Positions 22,777-31,307 of a stretch of 55,229 nucleotides of DNA are shown here, one piece after another (position 1 is the first letter of the stretch; every line of letters begins with the position of its first letter). This DNA comes from Nitrospirillum pindoramense (GTDB lineage Bacteria > Pseudomonadota > Alphaproteobacteria > Azospirillales > Azospirillaceae), in NCBI RefSeq assembly GCF_007827955.1, contig NZ_VITR01000024.1:1-55229 (forward strand). The letters are read 5' to 3'. The notes beneath the pieces are model-generated. The model searched no databases. It was not told the origin of the DNA and worked only from the letters and a program-made list of their open reading frames with translations. Both the position numbers and the translations under genes were made by a program.

Positions 22777-24261
22777 ATGTTCTTTGCCGGCTACCTGCGC
22801 AAAATCCGCGTGGTTTTGTCCACCCTGAAGGCCCTGGACCGGTCACAGGCGGTGATCGAATTTTCGCCGGACGGCAGGGTGCTGACCGCCAACAAGAACT
22901 TTCTGTCTGCCATGGGCTATACCCTGGCGGAGATTCAGGGCAAGCCGCACGCCATGTTCGTCGAAGAGGCGGAACGGAACAGCGCCGCCTACAAGGCGTT
23001 CTGGGACGCGCTGCGGCGCGGGGAATACCAGGCGGCGCAGTTCAAGCGCATCGGCAAGGGCGGGCGCGAGGTGTGGATCGAGGCCAGCTACAACCCCGTG
23101 CTCGACGATGCCGGCCGGCCGGTGAAGGTGGTGAAGTACGCCACCGACGTCACGGCCCAGAAGCTGGAATACGCCGACATGCGGGGCCAGATGGACGCCA
23201 TCCGCCGGTCGCAGGCGGTGATCGAGTTCGCCCTGGACGGCACGGTGTTGACCGCCAACGACCTGTTCCTGAACACCCTGGGCTATACCCTGGCCGAGGT
23301 GAAGGGCAAGCCGCATGCCATGTTCGTGGAGCCGGCCCAGCGCGACAGCGCCGAGTACCGCGCGTTCTGGGACGCGCTGCGGCGCGGGGAATACCGGGCG
23401 GAGCAGTTCAAGCGCATCGGCAAGGGCGGGCGGGCGGTGTGGATCGAGGCATCCTACAACCCCATCTTCGATTTGAATGGCCGGCCGTTCAAGGTGGTGA
23501 AGTACGCCACCGACATCACCCGCCAGGTTCAGATGCTGGCGGACCTCAAGCAGTTGATCGACAATAACTTCGGAGAGATCGACCAGGCCATGGCGCGGGC
23601 CACCGGACAGTCGGGCGAGGCGCTGCATGCCGCCGGGGAGACATCGGGGGCCGTGCAGATGATGGCGTCCAGCGCCGAGGAACTGGCGGCCTCCATCCGC
23701 GAAATCTCGCAGAGCATGGCGCAGTCGCGGGCGGCGGCGGAGAGTGCCGCCGAGCTGGCGGAACGGGCCGATGCCTCCACCCAGCGGCTGGCTACCGTCG
23801 CCCGCTCCATGGAAGGGGTGGTGGAGGCCATCCGTGGCATCGCGGGGCAGATCAACCTGCTGGCGCTGAACGCCACCATCGAGGCGGCGCGGGCGGGCGA
23901 GGCGGGCAAGGGCTTCGCCGTCGTGGCGACGGAGGTGAAGAACCTGGCCACACAATCCGCCAACGCGACCCAGCAAATCTCCGATGAGATCGAAGGGATG
24001 CAGGCCGTCTCGGGCGAGGTGGTGGGGGCGCTATCCACCATCCGCCAGTCGATCGGCACGGTGCGGGAATATGTGACCAGCACCGCCAGTGCGGTGGAGG
24101 AGCAGAGTGCCGTGACCCGCGACATGTCCTCCAACATGCAGCGCACGGCTGTCGCGGTGGAGACGGTGACCACCAACCTCGGCGGCATCGCCGCCGCCGT
24201 CGGTCAGGTGGGCACCGCCGTGGCCACCACCAAGCAGGCTGCCCACGTCCTGGCGCGCTAG
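22777..24261 (+). CDS. Soluble PAS-PAS methyl-accepting chemotaxis protein, copy 2
   Basis: 494 residues from ATG 22777, with CTTGGAG ending 6 bases upstream. Same order as the gene at 20056: PAS (about 20-130), PAS (about 145-252), MCP signalling domain (about 265-490), no membrane segment. Differences cluster in the PAS domains (for example [34 protein letters not shown]), while long stretches of the signalling domain are identical even at the DNA level (for example about 115 bases around 21115/23836). This suggests recent duplication or ongoing gene conversion, with the sensor part diverging. A different ligand or redox set-point from copy 1 is plausible. It converges with the DUF1501 gene across only 21 bases. 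Confidence 0.88.
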   Translation: MFFAGYLRKIRVVLSTLKALDRSQAVIEFSPDGRVLTANKNFLSAMGYTLAEIQGKPHAMFVEEAERNSAAYKAFWDALRRGEYQAAQFKRIGKGGREVWIEASYNPVLDDAGRPVKVVKYATDVTAQKLEYADMRGQMDAIRRSQAVIEFALDGTVLTANDLFLNTLGYTLAEVKGKPHAMFVEPAQRDSAEYRAFWDALRRGEYRAEQFKRIGKGGRAVWIEASYNPIFDLNGRPFKVVKYATDITRQVQMLADLKQLIDNNFGEIDQAMARATGQSGEALHAAGETSGAVQMMASSAEELAASIREISQSMAQSRAAAESAAELAERADASTQRLATVARSMEGVVEAIRGIAGQINLLALNATIEAARAGEAGKGFAVVATEVKNLATQSANATQQISDEIEGMQAVSGEVVGALSTIRQSIGTVREYVTSTASAVEEQSAVTRDMSSNMQRTAVAVETVTTNLGGIAAAVGQVGTAVATTKQAAHVLAR

Positions 24262-24282
24262 GAAATCCCGGGCGCCGGCGGC

Positions 24283-25593
24283 TTACGCCTTGAACAAGGC
24301 CGGGTCGCCGCTGCCGGGGTGGAAGCCGGGGAAGACACCATCGACCTGGCCCACGCCCATGCGATGTTTCAGCACGGTGGTCAGCACGTCGCGGTAGTCG
24401 GTGGTGACGGCCAGGTCCACCCGCTCGTCCAGGTCCTGGGGCTGCAGGCCGGGCCAGCGTCCCAGCAGGCGCCCGCCCGCCACGCCGCCCCCCATCACCA
24501 TCATGAGCGAACCGTGCCCGTGATCGGTGCCCCCGCTGCGGTTGGCGCGCAGGCGGCGGCCGAATTCACTGATCGTCACCAGGGTGATGCGGTCGTGATA
24601 GGCGGACAGGTCGTTCCAGAAGGTGGAAAGCGAGCCGGAGAGCTGGTGGACCAGGCTCTTGAACCGGCCGGACTGGCCCTCATGCGTGTCCCAGCCGCCC
24701 ATGTCGACACAGGCCACCTTCAGGCCCGCATCCATGCGGATCAGGCGGGCGACCGTTTCCAGCGACCGGCCGACATCGCCGTCAAAGGCGCCGCCATGCT
24801 CCGGCTGGTAGGGTAGGACCTTACCGTCCGGTCCCTTGGGCAGGGCGGCGTTCAGCCGCAAGGCGGCGTCCAGGGCGACGCGGCCACCTCTGGCCACGTT
24901 GGGATTGAACCCTGTGGCCTGGCCGGCGGGATACAGCCGTTCCAGCACCGCCTGGGTACTGGGGCCGCCCGGCAGGCCGAAGCCGCCGCGCAGATCGGGA
25001 ATGGACAACGCCTCGGGATAGCCCTGCAGCAGCTTGGGCACGCCGCCCGCCGTGCTGATGGCCACCAGTTCCCCGTCCCCGCCCATCTGGCGCAGCAGCC
25101 GGGCGACCCAGCCGCCCTCCGTGCCCAGGGCGCCGTTGCCCTTGGGCTCATCCGCCAGCCCGCGCTCCATCAGTTCCTGCGCCTCGAAATGGCTGCGGGT
25201 GGCGTTGGCCAGGCCGGTCGCGTGGACGATGGCCAGGTCGCCATGGCGGTACAGCTCATGCAGCGCGGCCGCCTCGGGATGCAGCCGGAAGTCCACGCCA
25301 TGGGCCAGGTCGCTGTCCAAGGGGATGCCGGCCTTGTCGCCGCTATCCAGCAGCCGCAGATCGGCCGGCCGGGCGTCGATGTAGACGGCGTCGTTGGACG
25401 GGCCGATGAAGTTCAGCACGTCCATGCCGCCCCGGAAGAACAGCACGACCAGGATCTTGCCATTCGCGTCCTGCGCGCCGCCGGGGGCGGCGAAGGCCAA
25501 CTGGCCCAGGCCGGGCACGGTGGTCAGCGCGCCGGCGGCGGCCAGGGTCTTCAGGATGCCACGGCGGCTGATATCGACTGTATTGAACGCCAT
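24283..25593 (-). CDS. DUF1501 domain-containing protein with Tat signal
   Basis: 436 residues from ATG 25593, preceded by a strong GGAGAAGGAGACG. A twin-arginine signal (SRRGILKTLAAAG, cleaved near AFAAP) sends it to the periplasm folded. The body has LVVLFFRGGMDVLNFIGP, SHFEAQELMERG, KVACVDMGGWDTHEGQ, ITLVTISEFGRRLRAN, and GGTDHGHGSLMMVMGG, the alkaline-phosphatase/sulfatase-like core typical of DUF1501. The family is widespread and biochemically undefined. It is co-transcribed with a DUF1800 gene 20 bases upstream, the usual partner in many bacteria; the two probably form a complex. The metal-site-like Asp/His positions suggest a hydrolase, but that is inference. Confidence 0.9.
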   Translation of the reverse strand: MAFNTVDISRRGILKTLAAAGALTTVPGLGQLAFAAPGGAQDANGKILVVLFFRGGMDVLNFIGPSNDAVYIDARPADLRLLDSGDKAGIPLDSDLAHGVDFRLHPEAAALHELYRHGDLAIVHATGLANATRSHFEAQELMERGLADEPKGNGALGTEGGWVARLLRQMGGDGELVAISTAGGVPKLLQGYPEALSIPDLRGGFGLPGGPSTQAVLERLYPAGQATGFNPNVARGGRVALDAALRLNAALPKGPDGKVLPYQPEHGGAFDGDVGRSLETVARLIRMDAGLKVACVDMGGWDTHEGQSGRFKSLVHQLSGSLSTFWNDLSAYHDRITLVTISEFGRRLRANRSGGTDHGHGSLMMVMGGGVAGGRLLGRWPGLQPQDLDERVDLAVTTDYRDVLTTVLKHRMGVGQVDGVFPGFHPGSGDPALFKA

Positions 25594-25613
25594 GATGCGT
25601 CTCCTTCTCCGGC

Positions 25614-27206
25614 TCAGCGCAGCTGGAAAGCCGGGCTCATGGCCACATAGGCGGCCAGGCGGCGGTTGGCGAATTCACCGGTCTTGTTGTCCACCGTGGG
25701 CGGCGCGTCGGCCGCCAGGGACAGGCCGCCCAGCAGGGCCCTGGCGTCTATGGCGCTGGGGCTGCCCAACAGCCGTTCGGACCAGAAGGCGACGGCCTGG
25801 CCGCTGTGCGCAGCCGCCGGGCCCATCTGGGCGCCGGCCGACAGGCCGGGCGGCATCCACCACCCCTCCGCCAGGCCCAGCGCCAGGTTCCAGCGCGCCC
25901 GCATGTTCTGCGCGCCCAGCCAATAATCGTCGGCGATGGGGTGGCCGTCCGGCGTGGGCCAGGCGTACAGCTTCTGCCCGGCGCTATCCATGGTGTTCAC
26001 CAGCCCCTCGCTGGCGGTGACGGGCAGGCCGGTGGCCCGCGCGAAGCTAGCCACCAGCTCCAGCGGCCGCTTGGGCCGGGCGCCCCAGTTGGCCGTGGCC
26101 TGGGGCGACAGGGCGATCAGCCGCACCACGCGGGCGATCTGGTCGGGGCGCTGGCGGTTGTCCAGCCAGGCGGCGGCGGCGGCCTTCACCAGATCCGGCG
26201 ACGGCTCCCCGCCCAGCAGGGAACGCACCATCTTGGTGCAGATGAACTGCGCGGTGGCGGGATGGTTGGCGACCAGGTCCAGCACGCGGTGGCCGTCGCT
26301 CTGCGGCGGCTGGTAGCTGTCGAACTCCGCCGCCAGCACGCGCTTCTGGTAATTGTCGTGCCAGGATTCGATGTAGGTGAAGCGGCCGTCATTGGCGGCC
26401 TTGTAGCCGCCCAGATCCTGGCCGCTTTGGATGCTCCACCCGGTGAAGGCGCGGCTGGCCTCGTAGACATCCTGGTCGATATAGCCCTCGGGCGCGCCCT
26501 TCAGGGCGCCGGGCACGTCGCGCCAGCGGTCGTACTGGGTGTTGAGGTAGGCGTCGCGGCCCAGGGTGTGCAGCTCGAACAGTTCCCGGGCGTAGTTCTC
26601 GTTGGCGGCCCCGCCCCGGGAAGAGCGGTTGTTCAGGTAGATCAGCATGGCGGGGCTGGTGGCCACCGCCTCCAGCAGGTCGCGGAAATTGCCCAGGGCG
26701 TGGGTGCGCAAGGCGGCGTCGTAAGCAGGCAGGGCGGGGGCCGTGTAGCTGTCCGCCGCGTTGACGGAGAAGTGGTCGTGCCAGAACAGGGTCATGACCT
26801 GGCGCAACTGGGCCGGATCATACACGGCCCGGATGATGGTGGCCGCCGCCAGGTCCAGGCGCGGGCGCACCCGTTCCTGATAGGGCAGCTTGCGGTCGGG
26901 CTGGTTCAGGGCCCAGAGCGCGTCCACCGGTTGGTCCAGCGTGCGTAAGGGGCGCATTTCATCCAGCGCCGCCCAGCCCTCGCCGGCATCGTACTTGATG
27001 CGCATGGTGGCGCTTTCCAGCTTTTGCTGGCATTCCGGTCCTGGGGCGGTGCTGGCCGCCGCCAGGCGCAACTGCTCATCCAGCCAATGGGCGATGCCCT
27101 GCTGCCGCAAGGCTTGTGCCTCGCCGGGGCGGGGGCCGTAGGCGAAGCGGTTCAGGAAAATCCATTCCTGTGATGGAGTAGGGGACGCGGGGGTGGGGAC
27201 GACCAT
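25614..27206 (-). CDS. DUF1800 domain-containing protein
   Basis: 530 residues from ATG 27206. Family hallmarks: FLNRFAYGPRPGEAQALRQQGIAHWLDEQL at the start, MTLFWHDHFSVNAADSY, SPAMLIYLNNRSSRGGAANENYARELFELHTLG, and HPATAQFICTKMVRSLLGGEPSPDLVKAAA. No clear signal peptide is visible (the start is MVVPTPASPTPSQEW), unlike its Tat-bearing DUF1501 partner encoded 20 bases downstream. Piggy-back export with that partner would explain this. Function of the family is unknown; the pairing with DUF1501 is common. A terminator of the upstream OPT gene (27300-27325) separates it from that transcript. Confidence 0.9.
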   Translation of the reverse strand: MVVPTPASPTPSQEWIFLNRFAYGPRPGEAQALRQQGIAHWLDEQLRLAAASTAPGPECQQKLESATMRIKYDAGEGWAALDEMRPLRTLDQPVDALWALNQPDRKLPYQERVRPRLDLAAATIIRAVYDPAQLRQVMTLFWHDHFSVNAADSYTAPALPAYDAALRTHALGNFRDLLEAVATSPAMLIYLNNRSSRGGAANENYARELFELHTLGRDAYLNTQYDRWRDVPGALKGAPEGYIDQDVYEASRAFTGWSIQSGQDLGGYKAANDGRFTYIESWHDNYQKRVLAAEFDSYQPPQSDGHRVLDLVANHPATAQFICTKMVRSLLGGEPSPDLVKAAAAAWLDNRQRPDQIARVVRLIALSPQATANWGARPKRPLELVASFARATGLPVTASEGLVNTMDSAGQKLYAWPTPDGHPIADDYWLGAQNMRARWNLALGLAEGWWMPPGLSAGAQMGPAAAHSGQAVAFWSERLLGSPSAIDARALLGGLSLAADAPPTVDNKTGEFANRRLAAYVAMSPAFQLR

Positions 27207-27299
27207 GTCGGGCCCTCATCTATCGATCCGATGCCCATGGTACGCCCTTTTCAGGACAAACCCGACATACGCCGGTAGCGGTAGGGACTAAGGATAGAA

Positions 27300-27325
27300 A
27301 AAGGGGGCCCCGTGGAGCCCCCTTT
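27300..27325 (-). terminator. Terminator of the OPT transporter gene
   Basis: AAAGGGGGC (27300-27308) pairs with GCCCCCTTT (27317-27325). On the minus strand the stem is followed by TTTTTCTATCC, a proper T-run, about 50 bases after the OPT stop codon. Confidence 0.8.
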
Positions 27326-27377
27326 GTAACCCTTTCGGGCCTGGGGCTTTTCGCCCCACTTGCCGATCCGTTGGACG

Positions 27378-29405
27378 TTACTTCCGCTGGGCCAGAACCC
27401 AGCGCACGCTCCACAGGCAGGCCAGCAGGAAGACCACGCCGCCCAGCCATTCGGCCGCCCCGGCGAAGCCGTCGCCCATGACCGCCAGCGGTTCCTGGTT
27501 GCCGGTGAGGGAGATGATGGCCGCCTGGGCGACGCCGAACAGGCTTTCACCCACGATCATGCCCGATGCCAGCAGCATGGCGCGGCGCTGGGGCACGTCG
27601 GCGAAGGTGGCGAAGGGCACGCCGGCGGCCTTGGCCCGCTTGGCCAGCACCCGGTCGACGATGTAGGCCAGCAGGGCGCCCAGGCTGACCGGCACGGTGA
27701 CGGTCATGGGCAGGTAGATGCCCAGGGCGACGGCCAGCGGCGGCAGGCGGAAGCGGCGGGTGGTGGCCTTCAGCACCTCGTCCACCACCACCAGGCAGAT
27801 GCCGACGACGGCGCCGATGCCCAGCATGGACCAGTCCAGCTTGCCGCTCAGGATGCCGGTGGCCAGGGTGGCCATCAGCGTCGCCTGCGGGGCGCCCAGG
27901 GTCTTGGCCGGGTCCATGCCCGGGTCCAGCGGCGCGCCGGCGAAGCCGTAGGCGTGCTGCAGCAGGTTCAGCACCGGCGGGATCACGGCGGCGCCGACGA
28001 CGCAGCCCATGATCAAGGCCACCTGCTGGCGCCAGGGCGTGGCGCCCACCAACTGGCCGGTCTTCAGGTCCTGCAGGTTGTCGTTGGCGATGGTGGCGAT
28101 GGTCAGCACCACAGAGGTGGTGAACAGCGCCAGCGCCACGGCGGCGCCGCGGATGACCGGATCGGCCACCGCGTCCTTGCCCAGCAGCGCCACCAGCAGC
28201 AGGGACGAGGCGATGGCCGCCAGGATGCCGATGCTGGAGATGGGGCTGTTGGAACTGCCGATCAGGCCGGCCATGTAGCCCGAGGCCGCCGCGACGATGA
28301 AGCCCATGACGGCGGCGAAGACCACGCCCGCCAGAACCAGCACCACAAGGTGGGTCGACAGGGGCGTGCCCAGGATGAAGGAGATGAACAGGCCGGCCAG
28401 CGGCACCAGCAGCACGGCGGCGAAGGCCATGACGTAGTGGAAGGGGATGTCCTGCTCCACCCGGGGGACGGAGTGGCCGTTGCCCGCGCGCACGTTCTTC
28501 ATGGCGTTCAGCGAGGCGCGGATGCCCTCCACCATGGGCTTGGCCAGGACGATCAGGGTCCAGATGGCGGCGGCGGCGATGGCGCCGGCGCCGATCAGGC
28601 GGACCTGCTGGCGCCACACGACGCTGTTGGCGTACTGGATCAGGTCCATGCCGTCGGCCGGCGGGTGCAGTGCCGTCAGGATGGGGACGGCGCCGAACCA
28701 GGCGATGGCCACGCCCACGAACATGGCGAAACCGACGGTGGCGCCCACCAGATAGCCCGCGCCGAGCAGGGCCATGGACAGGCCCGTGCCCAGGCCGGTC
28801 ACGCCGCCGCCGATGCGGATGAAGCCCTGAAACTGCTCGGTGAAGAAGCGCATCGCCGTCATCAGGAAGAACCCGACGGAGACGACGGCGCCGGCGACCA
28901 CATCGCGCAGGCCCGCCCCCTTGGCCGCCTCGTCCGCGCCGGCCTCACCGGCCGTGTCGGGCGATCCGACCTTCAGCACCTCGGCCGCGGCCACGCCCTC
29001 GGGATAGGGCAGGTTGCCCTGCACCACCATGGCCCGGCGCAGCGGCACCGTGTACATGACGCCCAGGATGCCGCCCACGGCGCAGATGCCCGCCGACTGC
29101 CAGAAGGGGAAGCCAGTCCAGTAGCCGACGATGACCAGGCCGGGCAGCACGAAGATGACCGATGACAGCGTGCCGGCACTGGAGGCCAGCGTCTGCACGA
29201 AGTTGTTTTCCTGGATGGTGCTGTCCTTGGCCAGGCGCAGCACCGCCATGGAGATGACCGCCGCCGGGATGGAGGAGGCGAATGTCAGGCCCACCTTCAG
29301 GCCGAGGTAGACGTTGGCGGCGGTGAACACCACGGTGATCAAGGCACCCAGGATGATGCCGCGCAGGGTCAGTTCCCTAATCGAGCCGCGCGCGAACCGG
29401 GTCAT
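27378..29405 (-). CDS. OPT-family oligopeptide/metal-chelate transporter
   Basis: 675 residues from ATG 29405. It begins RELTLRGIILGALITVVFTAANVYLGLKVGLTFASSIPAAVISMAV, the conserved opening of the bacterial oligopeptide transporter (OPT) family, and contains ENNFVQTLASSAGTLSSVIFVLPGL and NLPYPEGVAAAEVLKVG. About 15-16 membrane segments are visible, the usual number and length. Members import small peptides or metal-chelate complexes with protons across the inner membrane. The gene is transcribed alone (own terminator downstream), with a TPR-protein gene upstream on the same strand but separated by a terminator and the repeat element. Confidence 0.92.
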   Translation of the reverse strand: MTRFARGSIRELTLRGIILGALITVVFTAANVYLGLKVGLTFASSIPAAVISMAVLRLAKDSTIQENNFVQTLASSAGTLSSVIFVLPGLVIVGYWTGFPFWQSAGICAVGGILGVMYTVPLRRAMVVQGNLPYPEGVAAAEVLKVGSPDTAGEAGADEAAKGAGLRDVVAGAVVSVGFFLMTAMRFFTEQFQGFIRIGGGVTGLGTGLSMALLGAGYLVGATVGFAMFVGVAIAWFGAVPILTALHPPADGMDLIQYANSVVWRQQVRLIGAGAIAAAAIWTLIVLAKPMVEGIRASLNAMKNVRAGNGHSVPRVEQDIPFHYVMAFAAVLLVPLAGLFISFILGTPLSTHLVVLVLAGVVFAAVMGFIVAAASGYMAGLIGSSNSPISSIGILAAIASSLLLVALLGKDAVADPVIRGAAVALALFTTSVVLTIATIANDNLQDLKTGQLVGATPWRQQVALIMGCVVGAAVIPPVLNLLQHAYGFAGAPLDPGMDPAKTLGAPQATLMATLATGILSGKLDWSMLGIGAVVGICLVVVDEVLKATTRRFRLPPLAVALGIYLPMTVTVPVSLGALLAYIVDRVLAKRAKAAGVPFATFADVPQRRAMLLASGMIVGESLFGVAQAAIISLTGNQEPLAVMGDGFAGAAEWLGGVVFLLACLWSVRWVLAQRK

Positions 29406-29594
29406 CGGATGAAATCCGTCATATGTGGAGTATCCCCATCTGCGTCGTAATCGACGTCGTCGTGTAGGCGCCGGCCGCTTTTGTGAGCCCCTTCAAGCGG
29501 GCGCCGGACTGGATGGGCGGGGAGTTTAGCGGGCGCCCCCCGCCCCGTCGAGGCCAGCCAGGGCGGACAAGGCCAGAATCCGGGACTTTGCCGC

Positions 29595-29631
29595 CAAAAA
29601 GAAACGGGGCCGGCACCGTGCCGACCCCGTT
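29595..29631 (-). terminator. Terminator on the TPR-protein transcript
   Basis: AACGGGG (29603-29609) pairs with CCCCGTT (29625-29631), enclosing CGGC/GCCG with one mismatch. On the minus strand it is followed by TTTCTTTTT. It lies about 160 bases beyond the TPR gene stop, so the repeat element is probably transcribed in its 3' region. Confidence 0.7.
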
Positions 29632-29657
29632 CCTCAGATTATTGCGTCGTTGACGCG

Positions 29658-29748
29658 GTTCCCTCAGGCGCCGGGCGCCGCCATCCGGCGGCTTGGCTAT
29701 CCGCGCTCCGCCCTCCGGTGCTCGCTGCGGGGCCAGCGGTCGCTGGCC
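29658..29748 (+). repeat. Dispersed structured repeat, copy 2
   Basis: Starts GTTCCCTCAGGCGCCGGGCG. Hairpin 1 at 29677-29692 is GCCGCC, loop ATCC, GGCGGC; relative to copies 1 and 3 two stem base pairs are changed on both sides. Hairpin 2 at 29731-29748 is GGCCAGC, loop GGTC, GCTGGCC, with the same loop but a different, still paired stem. It lies in reverse orientation to the neighbouring minus-strand genes. Confidence 0.7.
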
Positions 29749-29792
29749 TTGTCGGCATCAGAGGCGTGGCCAGGGGCGCCGTAGAAACGGCA

Positions 29793-31031
29793 TCACGCCG
29801 GCTGATTGAGATACAGCAGCCAGGCCTTGGCCAGCTCGCCCACGCCTTCCGGCGCGCTGGACAGTTCCTGGAACAGCTTTTCGGCCTGGTCCTTCTGTCC
29901 GGCGTTGAGATAGGCGACGGCCAGGTGCAGCTTGGCATCGGCGGGGTTCTTGAGGCCGCCCTTGTCGATGCCCTTCTGGATCAGCTCGATGGCCTTGGCG
30001 TAGTTGCCATAGCTGGCATAGGCCTCGCCCAGCTTTTCCAGCGGCAGGCCCGTGGGGGCCTTGGACACTTCGGCGACCTGCTTGTCGATGCCCTTCTGGT
30101 CCTCGGCGGCGGCCTTTGTCGCCTCGGCCAGCATCTGCTTGGCGGTCGGGTTGCCGGCCAGCTGGCTCTGGCCCTTTTCCAGGGCGGCCTTGGCCTCGCC
30201 CGGCAGGGTGGCGCGGGTGGCGAGGTCGGCGTACTCCAGATACTCGTTGCCGCCCCTCATGGCGCCGACGCGCGACATCAGGCGGTAGAGGTCCAGCGAC
30301 AGCCGGTCGTTGAAGCCGGCCTTGCGCGGCAGGAACGCCAGGTAGTCGGTCCAATAGTCCGGCTTCTGGTAGTGCTGCAACAGCTTGGCCATGTAATCGA
30401 CGTAAGAGCTGTAGTCCTTACGCTGGATCGCGCTGTCCACCAGCATCTGGTAGACCTGCTCCTGCGCCGCCTTGCCGGCCTTCTCCTCGGTGTCGATGGC
30501 CTGCTTGCAGTTCGTGTCCGTGGCGGCCCAGTCCTTCAGCGACCAGGAAGCCTGGCAGCGCAGCGTGTACACGTCCGGCGAGGCGGTGCCCTTCTGGATC
30601 AGCGCGTCCGACTTCGCCAGGAACTTCGGGTAATCCTTGTTCTGGTAGTACAGCTGCGTCAGCGTGCGCTCGCGCTTGGCGGCCTCGGCCTCCGGCAGCT
30701 GGCCCGTGGCCAGTTCGGATTCCAGCGCGTCGATCAGGTGCGGTGTGTCGTTCAGCCCGACATAGGCCTGCACGCGCATCTCGGCGATGAAGAAGTTCTC
30801 ATACGGCGTCCGGTCGGCCTTGGCGGCCTCGGCCTGCGTGGTGGCGTCGAGGATGGCCTGGTAGTTCTTCTCCTCCAGCGCCTTCTGGGCGGCCTGCAGC
30901 GACGGCGTCAGCTCCTTGCTGATCTGCTTTTCCGGCGGCGTGGCGTCCTTGTCCTTGTCCTTGGCGTGGGCGGTCCCGATACCGGCGGCCACCAGGGCAC
31001 CCAGCATGAAGGGATAGAATTTGGCGCGCAT
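29793..31031 (-). CDS. Periplasmic TPR-repeat protein, function unknown
   Basis: 412 residues from ATG 31031, preceded by GAGGACC; the longer reading from 31148 adds an Arg/Gly-rich stretch that would bury the signal peptide. Residues 1-22 form a signal peptide (MRAKFYPFMLGALVAAGIG...AHA), followed by a charged KDKDKD segment. The rest is helical with degenerate tetratricopeptide repeats, clearest near the C-terminus (LGEAYASYGNYAKAIELIQKGI, LHLAVAYLNAGQKDQAEKLFQEL). One DTNCKQ and one LRCQAS cysteine could form a disulphide. TPR proteins act as protein-interaction scaffolds; I see no catalytic domain. It is a single-gene transcript ending at the terminator at 29595. Confidence 0.75.
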   Translation of the reverse strand: MRAKFYPFMLGALVAAGIGTAHAKDKDKDATPPEKQISKELTPSLQAAQKALEEKNYQAILDATTQAEAAKADRTPYENFFIAEMRVQAYVGLNDTPHLIDALESELATGQLPEAEAAKRERTLTQLYYQNKDYPKFLAKSDALIQKGTASPDVYTLRCQASWSLKDWAATDTNCKQAIDTEEKAGKAAQEQVYQMLVDSAIQRKDYSSYVDYMAKLLQHYQKPDYWTDYLAFLPRKAGFNDRLSLDLYRLMSRVGAMRGGNEYLEYADLATRATLPGEAKAALEKGQSQLAGNPTAKQMLAEATKAAAEDQKGIDKQVAEVSKAPTGLPLEKLGEAYASYGNYAKAIELIQKGIDKGGLKNPADAKLHLAVAYLNAGQKDQAEKLFQELSSAPEGVGELAKAWLLYLNQPA

Positions 31032-31307
31032 TCGGTCCTCGTCGATGACAATCACGTGGTGGCCCGGTCCGGCGTCGCGTCGAAGGGGCCAAGGTCGAAT
31101 TCGGGGCCAACCGCTCCCGCCGCCGCCGCGCCGTCCCTCCCGGCGCAAAACACCTCGGGGACACCGCTGCCACGGAAGGATAGGGTTAATCCCTGGCGGG
31201 GGGACCCTGCGGGATGGAACGGGTCCTCGTCAACCCCTACACCCGTCATCTGTCGAAAGCGGGGCAACGCCCGTCGCCCCCTCGCCCCCCCTCGTCCCCG
31301 GGGCGCT

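Larger units (their letters stand above)
29406..29792. other. Intergenic region: OPT promoter, terminator and repeat copy 2
   Basis: 387 bases without a gene. From left to right it holds the OPT upstream region (29406 to about 29590), the terminator of the TPR gene (29595-29631) and repeat copy 2 (29658-29748). I saw no clear promoter boxes. Confidence 0.6.
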
